From positions 6,039,911-6,103,910 of the forward strand of contig JASKMD010000028.1 of assembly GCA_030144725.1 (NCBI GenBank): a stretch of DNA of 64,000 bases, written 5' to 3'. The notes under the pieces were generated by a model that searched no databases, had not been told where the DNA came from, and saw only the letters and a list, made by a program, of their open reading frames with translations. The translations under genes were made by a program, and so were the position numbers. Position 1 is the first letter of the stretch. Every line of letters begins with the position of its first letter. Below, one piece after another: positions 1 to 19,940 of this stretch. Origin of the DNA: Haematococcus lacustris (Eukaryota > Chlorophyta > Chlorophyceae > Chlamydomonadales > Haematococcaceae).

Positions 1-88
1 GCGCCGCTGTGCCTGATGCAGTGGGGTGATAGGTATGCCTCGCGTCCGCTGTGGTCGCCACTCGCAGCGTTTCCCTCTGGCTGCTTGG

Positions 89-6831
<6,743 letters not shown>

Positions 6832-7130
6832 TCATGGCTCTAGGACGAACCCTAGGCAACAATGGAATGCTGACCCTGGCTGGACTGACTGTGGTGCAGG
6901 AGGGGGGGAGCTGCTGCTGGCGCATGCAACTGGGAGTGGAGGGAGAGGCTGAGGCTGATTCCTGGCTGAGGGTGGAGGGTAGGAATGGAGTGCTGGGAGG
7001 TGGTGGTGTGAGGAGGGAGCTGTCAGTTGCAATAGCACCAGGCCCCACTTGAGCACCAGCCCCCGCTTGAGCTTCTACAGTTTTAGCAACATGGTATCAT
7101 TGTAACTTCTTGGCTATCATTGCAACTCAC

Positions 7131-7777
7131 CAGATTGATGCTTGTGGGCCTGATGACAGATGTTCTCTGCATGTCAATGCATGTCAATGCTGCCAGGGCA
7201 GCCCTCTGCTCTGCTACATAAACTGCTCCAGATGCTGCTGCCAGCACCTGCTGCTGCTGCTCCTCCAGCTGTTGCTGCTGCTCCTCCAGCTGCTGCTGCT
7301 GCTCTATATGTGATGTATGTGCCGCAGCAAGGCCAGCCTGGGATATAGCAACACTTCATGCACAATTGTCAGCAACCGTGATAAAAAACAGCTTCCTACA
7401 TGCCATCACTGAAAGCATTGGGATTCCAAGACACACCTGCAAGTCAGCAATCTCCTCAAGCGCAGCATATGCTGTCAACCGAAGGCTCGCCTTTTGTTGC
7501 TGAAGCTCCTCAATCTGGGCCTGCAGCTGCTGCTCACGCTGCTGGGATGCAGCGGAATCAGTGCCATGTTGTGTCTGAGATGCTTGCAACTCCGCCTCCA
7601 ACACCTATATACATGACAACACAGCCGCTGGGCTGCTGTTGGGGCTGGGGCACACACAAGGGCTGGGGCAGCAAGGGCAGAGGGGGTAGAGGGAGCAGGG
7701 AACAGAGCAATCTTAGTAAGAGCCCTGGTGACAATCCCACGAGTAACCTGCATTAGAGCTTGTTTAGATGATGTCAT
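7131..7777 (-). CDS. Small glutamine-rich coiled-coil protein (tentative)
   Basis: Tentative three-exon model: 7777-7748 (MTSSKQALMQ), 7604-7437 and 7301-7131, all phase 0 with GT donors. Exon 2 encodes a heptad-like E/Q/L-rich stretch (EQQLQAQIEELQQQKASL). Exon 3 starts with LEEQQQQ repeats, then a more ordinary stretch ending TSINL before a GTGAGT donor, so at least one more exon should lie below 7131. A frame open to 6832 could be the C-terminus but is unsupported. The consistent phases and lack of stops argue for coding, while the CAG-repeat content argues for caution. No family is recognised. The ATG lies 361 bp from the MBO2 start in divergent orientation, so the two may share a promoter. 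Confidence 0.45.
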
Positions 7778-7804
7778 GGCAGCATACTGTATGAAGCAAA
7801 CACG

Positions 7805-7910
7805 CCGAAAGGGGGTACCGCAGGCTGCGACACCCGGACAGGCTGCGACAGGCCGGCTGCGACAGGCCGGAAAGGGGGGACCGCAGGCTGCGACAGGCCG
7901 GAAAGGGGAT
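7805..7910. repeat. GGCTGCGACAGGCCGG minisatellite
   Basis: Four to five imperfect copies of a unit built on CAGGCTGCGACAGGCCGG(AAAGGGG) lie between the coiled-coil gene and MBO2. Copy lengths vary and there are no unique spacers, so this is a tandem repeat and not a CRISPR-like array. Confidence 0.7.
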
Positions 7911-8138
7911 ACCCGGTCCGCAGCACGCAGCGATATGTTGCAGACCTGGTCAACCAACTAACCAACTCGCACGAAGGGGTTACGAAGGAGGGCTTCATGC
8001 AGGGTGCGTCCTGGCTGCGTGCCTTGCTCCGCAGCAGCAGCCGGAACACCGCAATAGCAATTAATGGTCCTAGAATAAACACAGAAGGGTCTGGTGCTGC
8101 TATGCAGCAGCCCACCTAGGGCCGCATCGTGTACTGCA

Positions 8139-11100
8139 ATGTCCAGCATTTCATTGGAGCTGCCGGAGAACATTGAGGAGCTTAGAGATGTCAGCAACTC
8201 AGAGGCGTACAAGGTCAGCAGCAACTAGCGAAGAAGTCCTGGCATAATCATGTGCTCTCAAAGCAACTTGTCCTGGTTTCAGATTATCGATACTTTGCTT
8301 GACGACCTGGTCGTGTCCCCAGAACGAGGGGATACAGCAAAGTCTCGCTACGCCAAATTGCACGCAGCCCTTTTTGCAGCCATGTCACGAGAGAAGGAAT
8401 TGCTCAGCCAAGCCAAGCAGCTCAAGCGCAAGTTGGAGGTGTGTTAGCTGCATACATGCATTGCCAGATGCATTAGGTTGACACCGCCCTTGTTAGATGC
8501 TGTGCTGTGCTGGCTGCCATTCCAGGAAGATGAGCGCACAGCAAAAATAGGCCTTGCCAGCGGTGGTGGAGTTGAGGCCACTATCGACACCCTGCGTGAG
8601 GATGTTGAGTCAGCCATGGCTGAAGCTGCTCTTGCTCAGGAGCGGCAGCAGCTGCTGCAGTTGGAGGTTACAGACCTGCAGCGCCAGGTGGGGTAGACAC
8701 CCACAGTGTGTGGTGCAAGTGCTGGATATCAAACACTGTCACAACAGCAGCAGTGCAACAGCCTCAGTGCCCACCCCACCGGTATTGAGTGTGACCAGCA
8801 GCGCAGATTAGCTAATCCCCCTGTCTGCCAACCAGCACACCACATGCTATCTGCATGCATGGTTCCCATGTGCTGCCTGCCCCACGCAGCGGAATGATTT
8901 GTCGAAGCGGGGGCAAGAGGTGGCTGTGGAGCATGCAGCTGCCCTGGCGCCCCTCATAGACACCCTGCGGTCAGACATCACAGTCCTGCGGGTGAGGCAG
9001 CTGCCGCCAGCATGACAAGGCAGGGGTGGTCAAGGTGCAGCAGTGACCAGTCTTGGTTGCCCCAAGGCAAGAGAACCAAGCTGGCAGCACAGCAGCAGGG
9101 CAGGGACTAGCACAGACAGCAGGGTGGGGTTTCCTTCTAGCCTGCGTGAAAGGAGGCAGCCAGAGCACCTGATCACATATAGATAGGTTGGCCTAGCCAC
9201 AGTCAACTAGCCAAGGCCAGCTGCTCAAGGTCAGCTAGCTGAGGTCAGCTGGAAGGGTAGCGCTGCTATTGTAGCGCATCAAGGTCACATAGTCGGGTCA
9301 GCTAGCCAGGGTCAGCTGGAAGGGTCACACTGCTGTTCCAACGCGTCAGGGATGCCACATTGTTGGGCGGGCACCAAGCTGGGGCCACATAGAGGGCATG
9401 TGCCAAACCCGCCATCACCACCCTCGTGTGGGCCTATCCTATCCTGCCAGGGTGCTGCCCTGTCAGCTGATAGGGGTGGCCCACTAGCTGAGTGAAGCAT
9501 GCGCAGCCACATTCTTCCCTCACTGTGCTGCTGGCATGATGCATGCATGCTGCTGGGAATGAGGGCACCGCGGCCCAGCTGCAGCTGTCCTCCACCCCCC
9601 CCCCTGTTGCCAGCGCACAACCAGGGACATCAGCACAGCAGCCAGCCACCGGCCAACATGCTACTTGCCTACTGCAGCAAATATGCGTTGGGTCGAACCA
9701 GCCACAAGCAGAGTGCAGCTGCTGGGCTGCCTGGGTCAGGGGTTTGCCCTCCGGGCACGTAGCTACCAAGCCAGCGAGCTCTGGTCACCCCGTAGCACCA
9801 CTCTCCATGGCTGTTCCCTGCTCCCACTAGACACTACTGCTGACTTTGAACATGTGGTGTAGGCTACAGACTAACAGGATGCAAAACAGGCTCCCTGGGC
9901 CTTGCTGCCCGCTGACAGCTGCCCGCTGGCTGCCATCAGCGTGGCCAGTGTGACACGTAGTGGAGAGTCGGGGTCAGGATCAGGGTCCCTTGACATGGCA
10001 GTCCAAATCCAAGTCAGAGTAAGGGTCAGAGCCAGGGCCAGGGTCAAGGTCCCCTAACATGTGGATCCGGGTCCACCCAGATGTTAGAGGACAATTCACA
10101 CCGGGTGCCTTTGAGTGGATGGGCAGCCGCTTGAGTGCTTGCTGGCTGTGCACATGGCGCCAGCCAACCAACTCAACTGTCAAGCCCTGCTCCCATGAAT
10201 GTCAGCGCACGGCCTCAGTGCCGGCTGATGTTGGGCGTGCGCCACCCCTTCTGCTCCTCCATTCCTGCGGCCAGGTGGACAATGAGACAGAGAGGGAGCG
10301 GGTGTCCCAGACCCAGGAGCACTTACAAGCCGCCAAGGCCAAGGTGGTCACCACCAACAGCGAGATTGACGCTTTGGCGCTGGTCAAGTCGCAAGAGCGG
10401 CTGGCGCTGACCAAGGTAAGGGGCAGGGTGCTGCAGGCGCCACATGGCCAGGTGGGCAGGGGAGAGTGCCAGGGGTATGCAGTACACAGCATCCTTCCAT
10501 GTTATGATGCTGGTGGTGGGGCTGGTGGGGCTGGGACGCGCTGCCTCCCACCACCACCTTGGTGGTCCAGCGGCCCTGCTATGTCTAGCTGGTGCGTGTT
10601 GCAGTTGCCTGGCAGTGTGCAGCTGTGGGCAGGCCACGCTGTTCAGCTGGCTGCTGCTGGCGCTGCAGGTTGAGCAGCTGCCTGACAAGGCAAAGCGTCA
10701 GGTGGAGACGGTGTCAGGAGTGCTGAAGAACCTGCAGGCAAGCTGCTGCCCGACCTCTGCCCCCTGTCCCATAACCAACCTCATGGGTGGCATCACAGGG
10801 CTTGGAGCTCCCTGTTAAGTTATCACACTGCATGTGTCAATGGTGTGACCAACACGGCTCCTGGGCTCTATGGGCAGCAACAGGCAGCAATCATTTGAGC
10901 ATTGTCGATGAATGTTGATGGTGATGATGATGACTGACTTGGGCCTGGCCGCAGAGTCAGATGGAGGCAGCCAATGCGAAGCTTCAGGAGCTGGAGGCAG
11001 CCTTTAGAGCCGTGCGGGCCAAGGAGCAGGAGCTTCAGAATGAGCATGCCAAGCTGCTGAATGGCCTGGATAGGGCCAGAGTGCAGGTGGGACAGGGCTG

Positions 11101-14100
11101 GGTTAGGGCCGGGTGGAGTGGGGTCAGGGCCAGGTGGGGTCAGGGCCGGGTAGAGTCAGGGCCAGGTGGGGCCAGGGCTGGGTGGAGTCAAGGCTGGGTG
11201 GAGTCAGGGTCAGATGGGGTCAGGGCCAGGAGTACAGACTGGCACAGTGCCACAGAGCACACCCTGGTGCTGAGTTCAGGTTCAAACAAAGGACCGGCAT
11301 GCTGATGACATCCGCAAAGATTTGGAGCTTGCCAGCATTGAGGCCGACAAGATCCTTGCAGATCAAGTGGACCTGGACATGCGCATCAAGGTCAGCGGGC
11401 TGGCACCCCCCCTCCGAGCCTCGACCATAACGATGGTAGCAGTCATCCATGTCGATTTGTTGCATGGACATGGCACCATGGCGAGGCACAGCTGCTCTTG
11501 CCTGCTGGCACGCCTGCAGGCCGCAGCTGCCCAAGCCAAGATGGAGAGCGAGGTGTTGACACGCAAGGTCAGCTGCTCAGGCAGACAAACAGGCAGACTA
11601 ACAGGTAGACAGGCAACCAGGCAGGCAGGCAGACAGACAAGTAGGCATATAGTCTAGCCCAGGTAATGTATGCCAGGCCTGTGGCATAATATCATACAAA
11701 TCATTATCATGTCGTCAGACTTGGCCTGCAGGGGCTGTGGCGGCCTTGATACTTGATTACATCTTAGTCACATGCCTGGTACCACCATCATCTCCTGAAC
11801 CAGCACTCCCTGGTGGTGGGCTTGGTAAGTGGTGGGTGCCGGCCTGAGGCGACCACCAGGCCAGTTTCATCATCGTCCTCACGTTTCACATGGTACAGGG
11901 AACAATGGAGTCCCCCATCGCCCTCACATGGCTGTTGCCTGTTGGCGACCACCATGCCAGCGTGATGTAGGCCACTGATGAGGCACTGGCCTGACTGTGG
12001 CTGCTGCTGCTGCTGCTGCTGGTTTCACACCCCTAATTGCTTGTAATTGACTTGGCCCAATGGATGCAGGTCCGGGAGAAGGAGCTGGGCTTGCGTCAGA
12101 TCAAGGCGGCGGAGGCTGCTTTGATAGAGGCCCAGGATGCGCTGCCTAACCTCCGGTTCCAGGCAAGCCGCCAGCGCCACCACTGCGCTGGCAAGGCACA
12201 TCACAACCACCGCAACTGGTGTGGCACCCTGCACTGCTTGAAGCAAACCGTCCCCACCATTACTCATAGTGATGATAGCTAGTGTCATCATTCGCAGTGC
12301 TTGTAGCACAGCAGCACTACCAACACCACTGTCTGCACCATTGCAGCTACGAACTACACGACTGTCACTGGCACCATGTGAGCCCGTCTGGCACCCTCTC
12401 AGTTCTACATGCCACTGCTGTGGCCATCAACTGCTCACCCACACACCTGTGTGGAAAGGATGGCAGGGCTAGGGAGGTATGGGGTGCAGGCAGGCAGGCT
12501 GGCAATGGGCCCATCTGGCACTCTTTGTGTCCTATGCCCCACTGCTGTGGTCATCAACACACCATGGCCCACACCTGCATACCCAGCCAGCCTACCCACC
12601 AGCACCCTGCTGCTGCACAGGTGGAGCAGCTGCAGCGGGACCGTGCCACTCTGGAAGCACATGCCAAAATGCAGCACAATGCACTGGAAGAGGTGCGGTT
12701 GGCAGCACCCACCTGCCCCGCATAGGCTGCAGGGCTAAAGATGCAGGGCGTTGCAGCCCACCTGCCTGCCTACCTGCCCCGCTGCTGGGCTAAAGATGCA
12801 GGGTGGTTTTCCAGGAGTTACAGCCCACCTGCCTGCATGTCCACCTGCCTGCCTGCCCCTTCTTGCCTGGGACCTGTCTGCCCACCTGCCTGTTCCTGTT
12901 TGCCCTTGTTTGTCCTGCTTGCTTGCCTGGCCGCCTGCCCGCCTGGTGCGTGTCTAGGTGCGGCGGGACCTAGACATCAGCATGAACGACTTCCTGAAGG
13001 AGGAGGCAGTGGGCAAGGACAAGGCCAGCGTCTTCCAGGTCACTCTCAAGTCAGTGACACGCCTGCCTGCTCCGCCCTCGCTCTAAGAACCTGCTCTGTA
13101 CTTGCCCTGCACGCCTGCAAGTCCCCTGCTTCTTTCTGTTTTTGCCCAACACCTGCCCTGATTGCCTGCACCACGCCTTGTAATAACCACACAGCGTGCT
13201 CATGGCGCATTTTAAACAGTTGCTGCCGTCCAGGGCCACTGATGCTTACATTGCAGCCTGTTCGGGTCGGGTCAGGTTGGGCCTGGGGCCAACAGGCGGC
13301 TTGGTCACATGATGTTTAGTGGCGCTGGAAGCTAAGTTGTGCTTGTGGTATGTGTCTGCGCCTGCAGGCAGGTCGGCTTGATGATGGAGGAGCTGCTGGC
13401 ACTGCGCAAGGAAGAGGCCGAGCGGACGAAGATCCTGATGGAGCTGGGATCACAAAGGGATCGAGTGGCCCTGGCCATTGCACAGAAGCTGGCCAAGGTG
13501 TGGGAGGTGCAACAGAGAGGTGCAGGAGGGTGGTGGTGAAGGGGGGTGAGATGGTGGTCAGCAACGAGAAGTAGGCAAGGCCGGGCTGGGGACCATGGGA
13601 GACCATGGCTGGGGACCATGGGGGTAGGGTTCGGAGCAGCAGGGGAGGGTGGTGGGAGCAGGGGGAGGCGACATGAAGGTCCATGGGTGTCAAGGAAACG
13701 TTGAGGAGGGTGGGGCAGACCGCTAACCTGGCTCTAACTGCTCCAGTGTCACTAGACTCCAGCGGGCCCTGCTAGCTTGTATGTCCTTATGGCGGGCTGT
13801 GGGTGCTGGCTGGCTGCAGGTCAAAGAGGTGCAACTCACCACACGCATCAAGGAGGTGGAGTTGGCTGAGCTGAAGAAGATTCGTCGTGAAACCAACCGC
13901 CGCATCCGTGACTTCGAAAAACTGTATGACCTGGTCAAGAACCAGCGTAACAAGTTCGTGAACCTCATCCAGGCATGTGTTACTGCCAGTGAGGGGCATG
14001 TAGGGGCACATCACTCTCCCTGGCCCAACGCATTCTACACAAGCTTCCAATGTCGTCCTGCACTTCATGATGCCGCACATGTGGAGCTGCCATGTGAAGT

Positions 14101-17100
14101 AGTTGAGAACACACACTCATTATGTATAATGTTGGAGGCCAAGCTGTTACAGGAATCAACGACCGAGACCTCGTCGAGGGTTGCAGTAAACGACGAGGCG
14201 TAGCCGAGTCGTTTACGCGGCTTGAGACGAGGCCGAGGTTGTTATTTGAACGTGAACAGCGCGGGCCGAGGCATTATACAGTATCCCTTTACATTACGGG
14301 TTGGCTCCAGCCTAGTACGTGTACAAGATAAGCGCGCAGCATCAAAGCGTCTGCGACGCCTAGCTTTGTCGACGGCCCATACACTTTTTCAGTAAAATTG
14401 TGGTTAAGCAGTAAAACTCCTGCACTTTTTCAGTAAAATCGCGGTTAGAAGGCGGTTACAGTAAAACTCCTGCACTTTTTCAGTAAAATCGCGGTTAGGC
14501 AGCGGTTACAATAGAACTTCTCCACTTTTTCAGTAAAGACTGCGGTTACGCATCTCCGGCATTCTACAGCCACGCACACAGGCTGCTCACAGTTGTGGCG
14601 AGCAGCGCATCCTCTTCGGAGCGCGAGGTCAAAGAGGTCTCGGAGCTGTTTTTTACGGGAAAATAAAACTTTTTACTTTCCCCATAATGTAAAGGGATAT
14701 CCCCGCCTGCTACTCTTTCTCATACTATTTGCTTCTTGTGTTCTTATCGCAGCTCTGCACAGTATGACAGCTGTTGCATGACATCACCTCCATCTGCTTG
14801 CCAGTAGGTTTTGCCCCTCTGATGCAGCCAAAGCTGGTACCTGCAGGCAGCAAATCAAGCCACGACCGAAATGAAGGATAAGAGCAAGATCCTCCACAAC
14901 GAGCAGGACATTCTTCACAATGAGGTACGCGTGGGCAAGTCCCCGCTGCCCTGTCTGGGGTAACCGCATGATCGCATAACCGCCCGGATGTTGGGTCTGT
15001 TTGACCTGGGGTCACCCCTCACCCTGCAACCCACCCAACCTGACCTTCCGCGCTCTCATGCAGAGTGTCTAGTGCGCTGCCCATTGCAGGTGAATGTGAA
15101 GGACAGGCTACTCAACCAAAGCCGCAACCAGCACGGCATTGCCGTCACAGAGCGTGACGCGCTGCGCATTGAGCTTGGAAAGTACGGTGCAACATTCCGC
15201 GACAAGCAAGACCGCGTGGATGAGCAGATTGCCGATGTGGACAAACTCAACGCGATTATCAACCTGACAGAAAAGGACATGCTCAAGCTCCGAAAACAGG
15301 TGGGTAATCATGCAACGGCTTGCCCTCCGCCCAGGCTCATCAGCAAGAGGGCCAAACCGAAAGCTAGCTTTACGCATGCAACTATTCATGTGTTTTGCTG
15401 ACATGTAGGCGTGCATGTGCATGCATGCAGTATGAGACGGTGATCGAGGCTCGTAACTACACAGGCATCATGCTCATCGATCGCAATGACGAGCTGTGCA
15501 TCCTTTATGAGAAGGCCAACATCCAGGTATGGCCATGACTAAAGCAAAGCTAGCATTGGGCTGAGTTGGGCATCGAGCAAAGCTTGGTTTGAGGTAAAGG
15601 GCTCTATTGGGGTGGGGTGATGTTGTCATGATGAAAGGGTTGTCGCACTTGATGAGACATTGCCATTAATTGTCCCGAACCTGGTGACCTGATCTCATCC
15701 TTCCAGCGTGCAAGGTGCCACACAAAATAGTTCATAGCTCTGCTAGGAGATAAGCTAGGGTTGTTGCAGTTAATGAGAAGCTGCTGATGCTTGTCCTGAA
15801 CCTGGCGACCTGACCCCACCCTTCCAGTGTACAAAGTGTGACACTTCGTGGTTCACAGCTACTTACTAGTGCCCACATGCCATGTACATATACAGTGCGG
15901 ATAGGGTCGTGGCGAGCAGCAGCCTCACATCCCCAGGCTCGATGCGCAAACACACCATTGTGTGGAAATCAGCAGGCCAACAACACTGCTGTTGTGGTTG
16001 GTAGTGTACAGCAAGCATGGTGTAGGTTGAGGCACGGTTGCAGTGTCAGTTGCCTGGCCAGCTGGGACCAGGAGGTTGGTTGGTAGAGGTTAGTCAGTTG
16101 GGACCAGGCAGTTGGTTGGTTGGTTGGTTGAGGTTGATGAGCTGGATCCAGGGGTAAGAAGGGATTTACACTGCCCGTCAGCCAGTGGCCAAGCGCCCGC
16201 ATGGCCTTGGGTTGCATGCAGGAGGAGGTGCTTAAGTCTGGTGACCTCGAGCTGAGGCACAAGGACGACGAAATCCGCATCCTCAGGCTCGAGGTGAGCC
16301 TCAAGGCCGCTGCACAGCATCTCAGTCACACTGGGCACCCAGGTGGTCCAAGTTCACGGATGAGGTGGGACGCGGGTGAAGGGTATGGGGGCCAATGTCT
16401 GGGTACTGGGTCGAGGGGGTGGCAGCATGGACTAGCATAGGCCATGCACAATCATATGGCCGCAATGTCATGCTGTTGGGTGTTCGCTGTTAGCTGTTTC
16501 CAGACCAGCATGTTCTTACAACGATAGGGCCAGGGTGCAGCAACCCTGAGTGGCACAGACAAGCACAACAGGGGTGATGTAGCTTGACAACTGCTGGGGG
16601 AAGGGGGTGGAAGTCAGGGATACTGGGTCAGGGGTGTGGGGTCTGCATGGATTAGCAGAGGCCATGCATAACCCATATGTTATAGCTTCATGCCACGCTG
16701 TTGTATGGGTTAGGGTTAAGAGTTAGCGGTTAGCCTACCTCTGTTACAGTCATGCACACACCACCCTTGTTGCAAGCAAGCAAGCCGACCCACCCATGTG
16801 ATCCCACTGACCCCAACAGCAGGGGGAGCCATGTAACATGTGTGCCTCATGTTGGCTGCACAGGTGGCTTCCCTTGAACGCTCCATAGCAGTGGCCATCA
16901 AGGTGGTGCCTCAGATACCTGCTCTAGACGAAGACGTGGCCCGGCTGCAAAAGGCAAGAGCTCGCCCCCTGTTGCCTGTTGCCGCTGTCCTGCACTGCAG
17001 GGACCTCCTGCACCTAACCCTGCACCCAGCACCTGGCTGCCTTTCATCCTGCCTTTCATCCTGCCCTGCACCTGATCTTGCTCCTACGCTGACCTTCACG

Positions 17101-19940
17101 CTGCTGCTGCTCCCTGCCCAGCTCCACGCTTGGCTAGCACACTCTCACACCCTGCTGCTCCCTTCACCCCCACCTACTCCCTGCTACTCCCTGAACTAGT
17201 TTGCCAGCTTCTAAACAGCCCTTGTACTTTATGGTGACATGTGGCAGAAGTCATCCCGCCAGACTTGAACCATCATACCCAGCCGAATCTTACCACAGGC
17301 TGAGCTGGCTGAGCTGAGCTGGTTGGCTGAGCTTCACCCCGCCACCCTGGACCCTAACCCTCCTCCCCAGCCTTGTACCCTAACCCTGGACGACCCTAAC
17401 CTCCACCCCATACCCCACTCCCGCCCCTGCAGGCATTGCTGGAGGCTCGGCGTGAGTCGGAGGCTTTAAGCCTGGCCCTGGAGAATCCCAGCAACCAGGC
17501 CCGCTGGCGGCTGCTGGAGGGCAAGATCCCTGACAAGGTGTGCGGGGCCGCTGGCTGGCAGTAGCCCCTCAAGCCAGACCTGGTCCTAGATCTCTGCAGC
17601 TGTCTGATGCAAGCCTGCCCACCGGATGGGTAGGGTCAACACCCACCCCTAACTCTCACCCTGTCCCTAGCCTAGCACCTAACCCTAAACCCTAATTTGA
17701 CTTGGTTTAGCTCTAGGCCCTGCTGCCGTCATCACAGATACCAATCAGCCCTCCTAGGCTGCCAGCTGGCTTGCACCAACACTCTGGTGCAGCGTTGGGT
17801 TAGCCGGCTGTGGTGTTCTCTGCTTACCTGGCACAGCCATGCTCCACACTCTATGCCAAGTGACAGGAGCCAGTAAGAGCAACAGAGTGCTGGTCTGTAG
17901 CCACGACCTCACAACGCATAGCAGATGCTCGCCCTTCTGTGTTCCCCGCACGACTTCTTGACCCTGACCTTGACCATGTGTCCTCCCTCATGTGATCACC
18001 TAATGTGTGCCGCCAAGCTGACAAACAGCGGCCAGCCATGACACCGTACTCAGTGGCATCCTACTGCTACTCTCTTCGTGCCAAGCCAGACGGCTGACAG
18101 CAGATAACCATGAAACTGTCCTCAGTGGCACCCTACTGCTACTGCCCTGCCTTCTGCTGGGGCAAAGGGAGTCTAGGGGCAGCTGCTGGGGTCTTACAGC
18201 AGCCTGTGCCAGCCAACAGTGTACAGCCAACCACCATTAGCAACGTCATCAGCATCGGTGTGCCCGCAGGAGGAGCTGAGTGCCAAGCTGCAGCAGCTGG
18301 AGGAGCGGCTGAATGATCGCAAGGAGGCGCTTCTTGAGAAGGAGCTGATCCTGGAGGAGGTGACCCAGCTGAGCGACAAGCTCAGAGAGCAGGTGGGACG
18401 AGGAAAGGAGGAGGTGGCCTCCTGGGTGTCAGCCACCCTATGCCTCATCAGGACAATAGTGGTGACCCAAGGGGTGGAGTGTGATGCCCACACCTCACCC
18501 TTGTGCCCAAGGGTGTGGTGAGGGAAGCCTGCTGTGGGTGCTTTACCCTATGCACCATCAACTCCCTGATGTCGTTATTATCATCATCACCATTAACACC
18601 ACCATCACACATGGCATGCATCACGTGAACATTCCCCCACAGACAGCTGTCTGTGCAATGACAGTGCTCAGCATAGCATACACATGCAAGCCCCACACTT
18701 TCTGCCCTGAGTGTCACACCTCAGGCTTCAGAGGGGCGGGCCGACACACTGGAGCTGGCCCAGAAGGTCAATGAGTACCAGGGGCGGCTGCGAGCTGTGA
18801 CACGCCGCATCATGGCCACTGTCAGCGAGCTGTCCATGTACCAGGCCACCAGCCTGAAGCTTGGGGCAGAGAAGGAGGGGCTGGAGGGGGCTGTGCAGGA
18901 GGCCCGGCAGCGGCTGGAGCAGGGACTGCCGCCCACTGAGGATGCGGAGCGGGAGTGGTAAGGAGGGGACAGGGAGGGTGGAGAGGCACGGGAAAGAGAG
19001 GAGAAGTGGGAGGAAAAAGGGGAGAGGGAGAAGAGGAGCAACTGGGAAGGGAGGGAGGAAGGGCAGGGCGGGGGAAGGAGAGGGCAGAGGAAAGGAAGGA
19101 AAGAAAGGAAGGCAGGCAGGCAGGCCACAGGGCCAGGGATTTGTCCGCTGAAGGTGTTGGGCCATGTGGGGCTGCACGGCTGCAGGCAACGCAGGCTGCG
19201 GGAGGCGAGCACGCTGCAGGAGCTGGCCAGCACTCGCGCTGAGGAGGCTCACATTCTTGAGGCCAAGGTGCGCTGCCAGACCCTGCCTGCTTGCCCACAT
19301 GCCTGCCTGCCTGCCTGCCTGCCCACATGCCCACATGCCCACATGCCTGCCTGCCCACATGCCTGCCCACATGCCTGCCCACATGCCTGCCAGCAAGTGG
19401 CCAAACGTCAGGTTGCCTGCTCCTGGCTTTTTGCTTGGCGCCAGCCTCCTTGGAGGAGGTTTAATGCTAAGCAGTCAGTGCAGCAAGGGTGCTGTCCTGC
19501 CATACTGCCCCTGCTCTCTTAAATTGTATACACCACCCCTCTTACTGTGCATCTGTTTCCCCCTCTTTCACCCTTTCCTTCCACACGCCACCGACCCATT
19601 GCCTATCTATCTTCTGCAAGCTGGACTCACGATGGTCACAATCAGCCTGTTGCAGAGACTAGTGTCGCTGTCTGCCTGCTGACCTGCAGCTGACTGCTTG
19701 CTGACTGCCCACTGCCGTGCTGCTGACCTGCTGCTACCTGACTGCTGACCTGCTGCCGCCTGATTGCAGGGCACTGAGGTGGACAGTGCAGCGGAGCCCA
19801 GGCCCAATGCCTACATCCCTGAGGACCTGGGCATCCCTAAGCCATACGGTGGGGCCACCTGTCGTGACCACCTGCCACTTCCACCCCCAACCACCTTCAG
19901 GCTGCCCCTGCACTTTCAATGCTCTGCATGCATGCAGTAG
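8139..19940 (+). CDS. MBO2: MBO2/CCDC146 ciliary coiled-coil protein
   Basis: Homologue of Chlamydomonas MBO2 and human CCDC146, an axoneme/centriole coiled-coil protein needed for normal ciliary beating. Exons: 8139-8213, 8283-8438, 8526-8687, 8890-8991, 10275-10415, 10669-10737, 10955-11086, 11280-11390, 11520-11567, 12070-12162, 12621-12692, 12958-13038, 13372-13497, 13820-13972, 14847-14924, 15090-15299, 15431-15526, 16222-16293, 16864-16953, 17433-17537, 18270-18392, 18725-18957, 19186-19267, 19770-19940. Total 926 aa (human about 955), nearly all coiled coil. Diagnostic stretches are DFEKLYDLVKNQRNKFVNL, VNEYQGRLRAV, SELSMYQAT, GLPPTEDAEREW and RPNAYIPEDLGIPKPYG. Exons 6, 10, 14 and 19 use GC donors. 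The residues after PKPYG may be intron read-through, since a GTGGGG donor follows TACG, so the true C-terminus could lie further 3'. The long intron 8992-10274 could hide an exon. Confidence 0.93.
11095..11235. repeat. GGGTCAGGGCCAGGTGG minisatellite in MBO2 intron 7
   Basis: About eight imperfect copies of a 17-18 bp unit (GGTGGAGTCAGGGCCGG and variants) fill the intron after exon 7. The repeat reads open in several frames, which creates spurious ORFs. Confidence 0.7.
14284..14697. mobile_element. Candidate MITE in MBO2 intron 14
   Basis: The 17-bp ends TCCCTTTACATTACGGG (14284-14300) and CCCATAATGTAAAGGGA (14681-14697) are inverted repeats with one mismatch, flanked on both sides by TA (14282-14283 and 14698-14699). 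This is the expected pattern of a 414-bp TA-duplicating inverted-repeat element with no coding capacity. Inside are four copies of a unit starting CACTTTTTCAGTAAA (14382, 14423, 14473, 14523; spacing 41, 50 and 50 bp). A 9-bp perfect hairpin (GTAAACGAC, 14186-14194 with 14208-14216) lies just outside. A second inverted pair, CCGAGACCTC (14163) with GAGGTCTCGG (14634), overlaps the element, so the true boundaries may be wider. Confidence 0.6.
15635..15865. repeat. Tandem duplication, unit about 120 bp, MBO2 intron 17
   Basis: Two diverged copies share ordered blocks: TTAATGAGAAG-like start, TGTCC(C/T)GAACCTGG(T/C)GACCTGA, (C/T)CC(T/C)TCCAG, and a GTTCA(T/C)AGCT end. The copies carry many substitutions, so the duplication is old. 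Confidence 0.6.

Noticed and set aside
7805..7910. Possible CRISPR-like array
   Set aside because: The units abut without unique spacers and the context is nuclear algal DNA.
18728..19396. 222-aa and 186-aa minus-strand ORFs
   Set aside because: They lie antisense to MBO2 exons 22-23 and an intron purine tract; the Ser/Pro/Leu content reflects the CCT/CTT composition.
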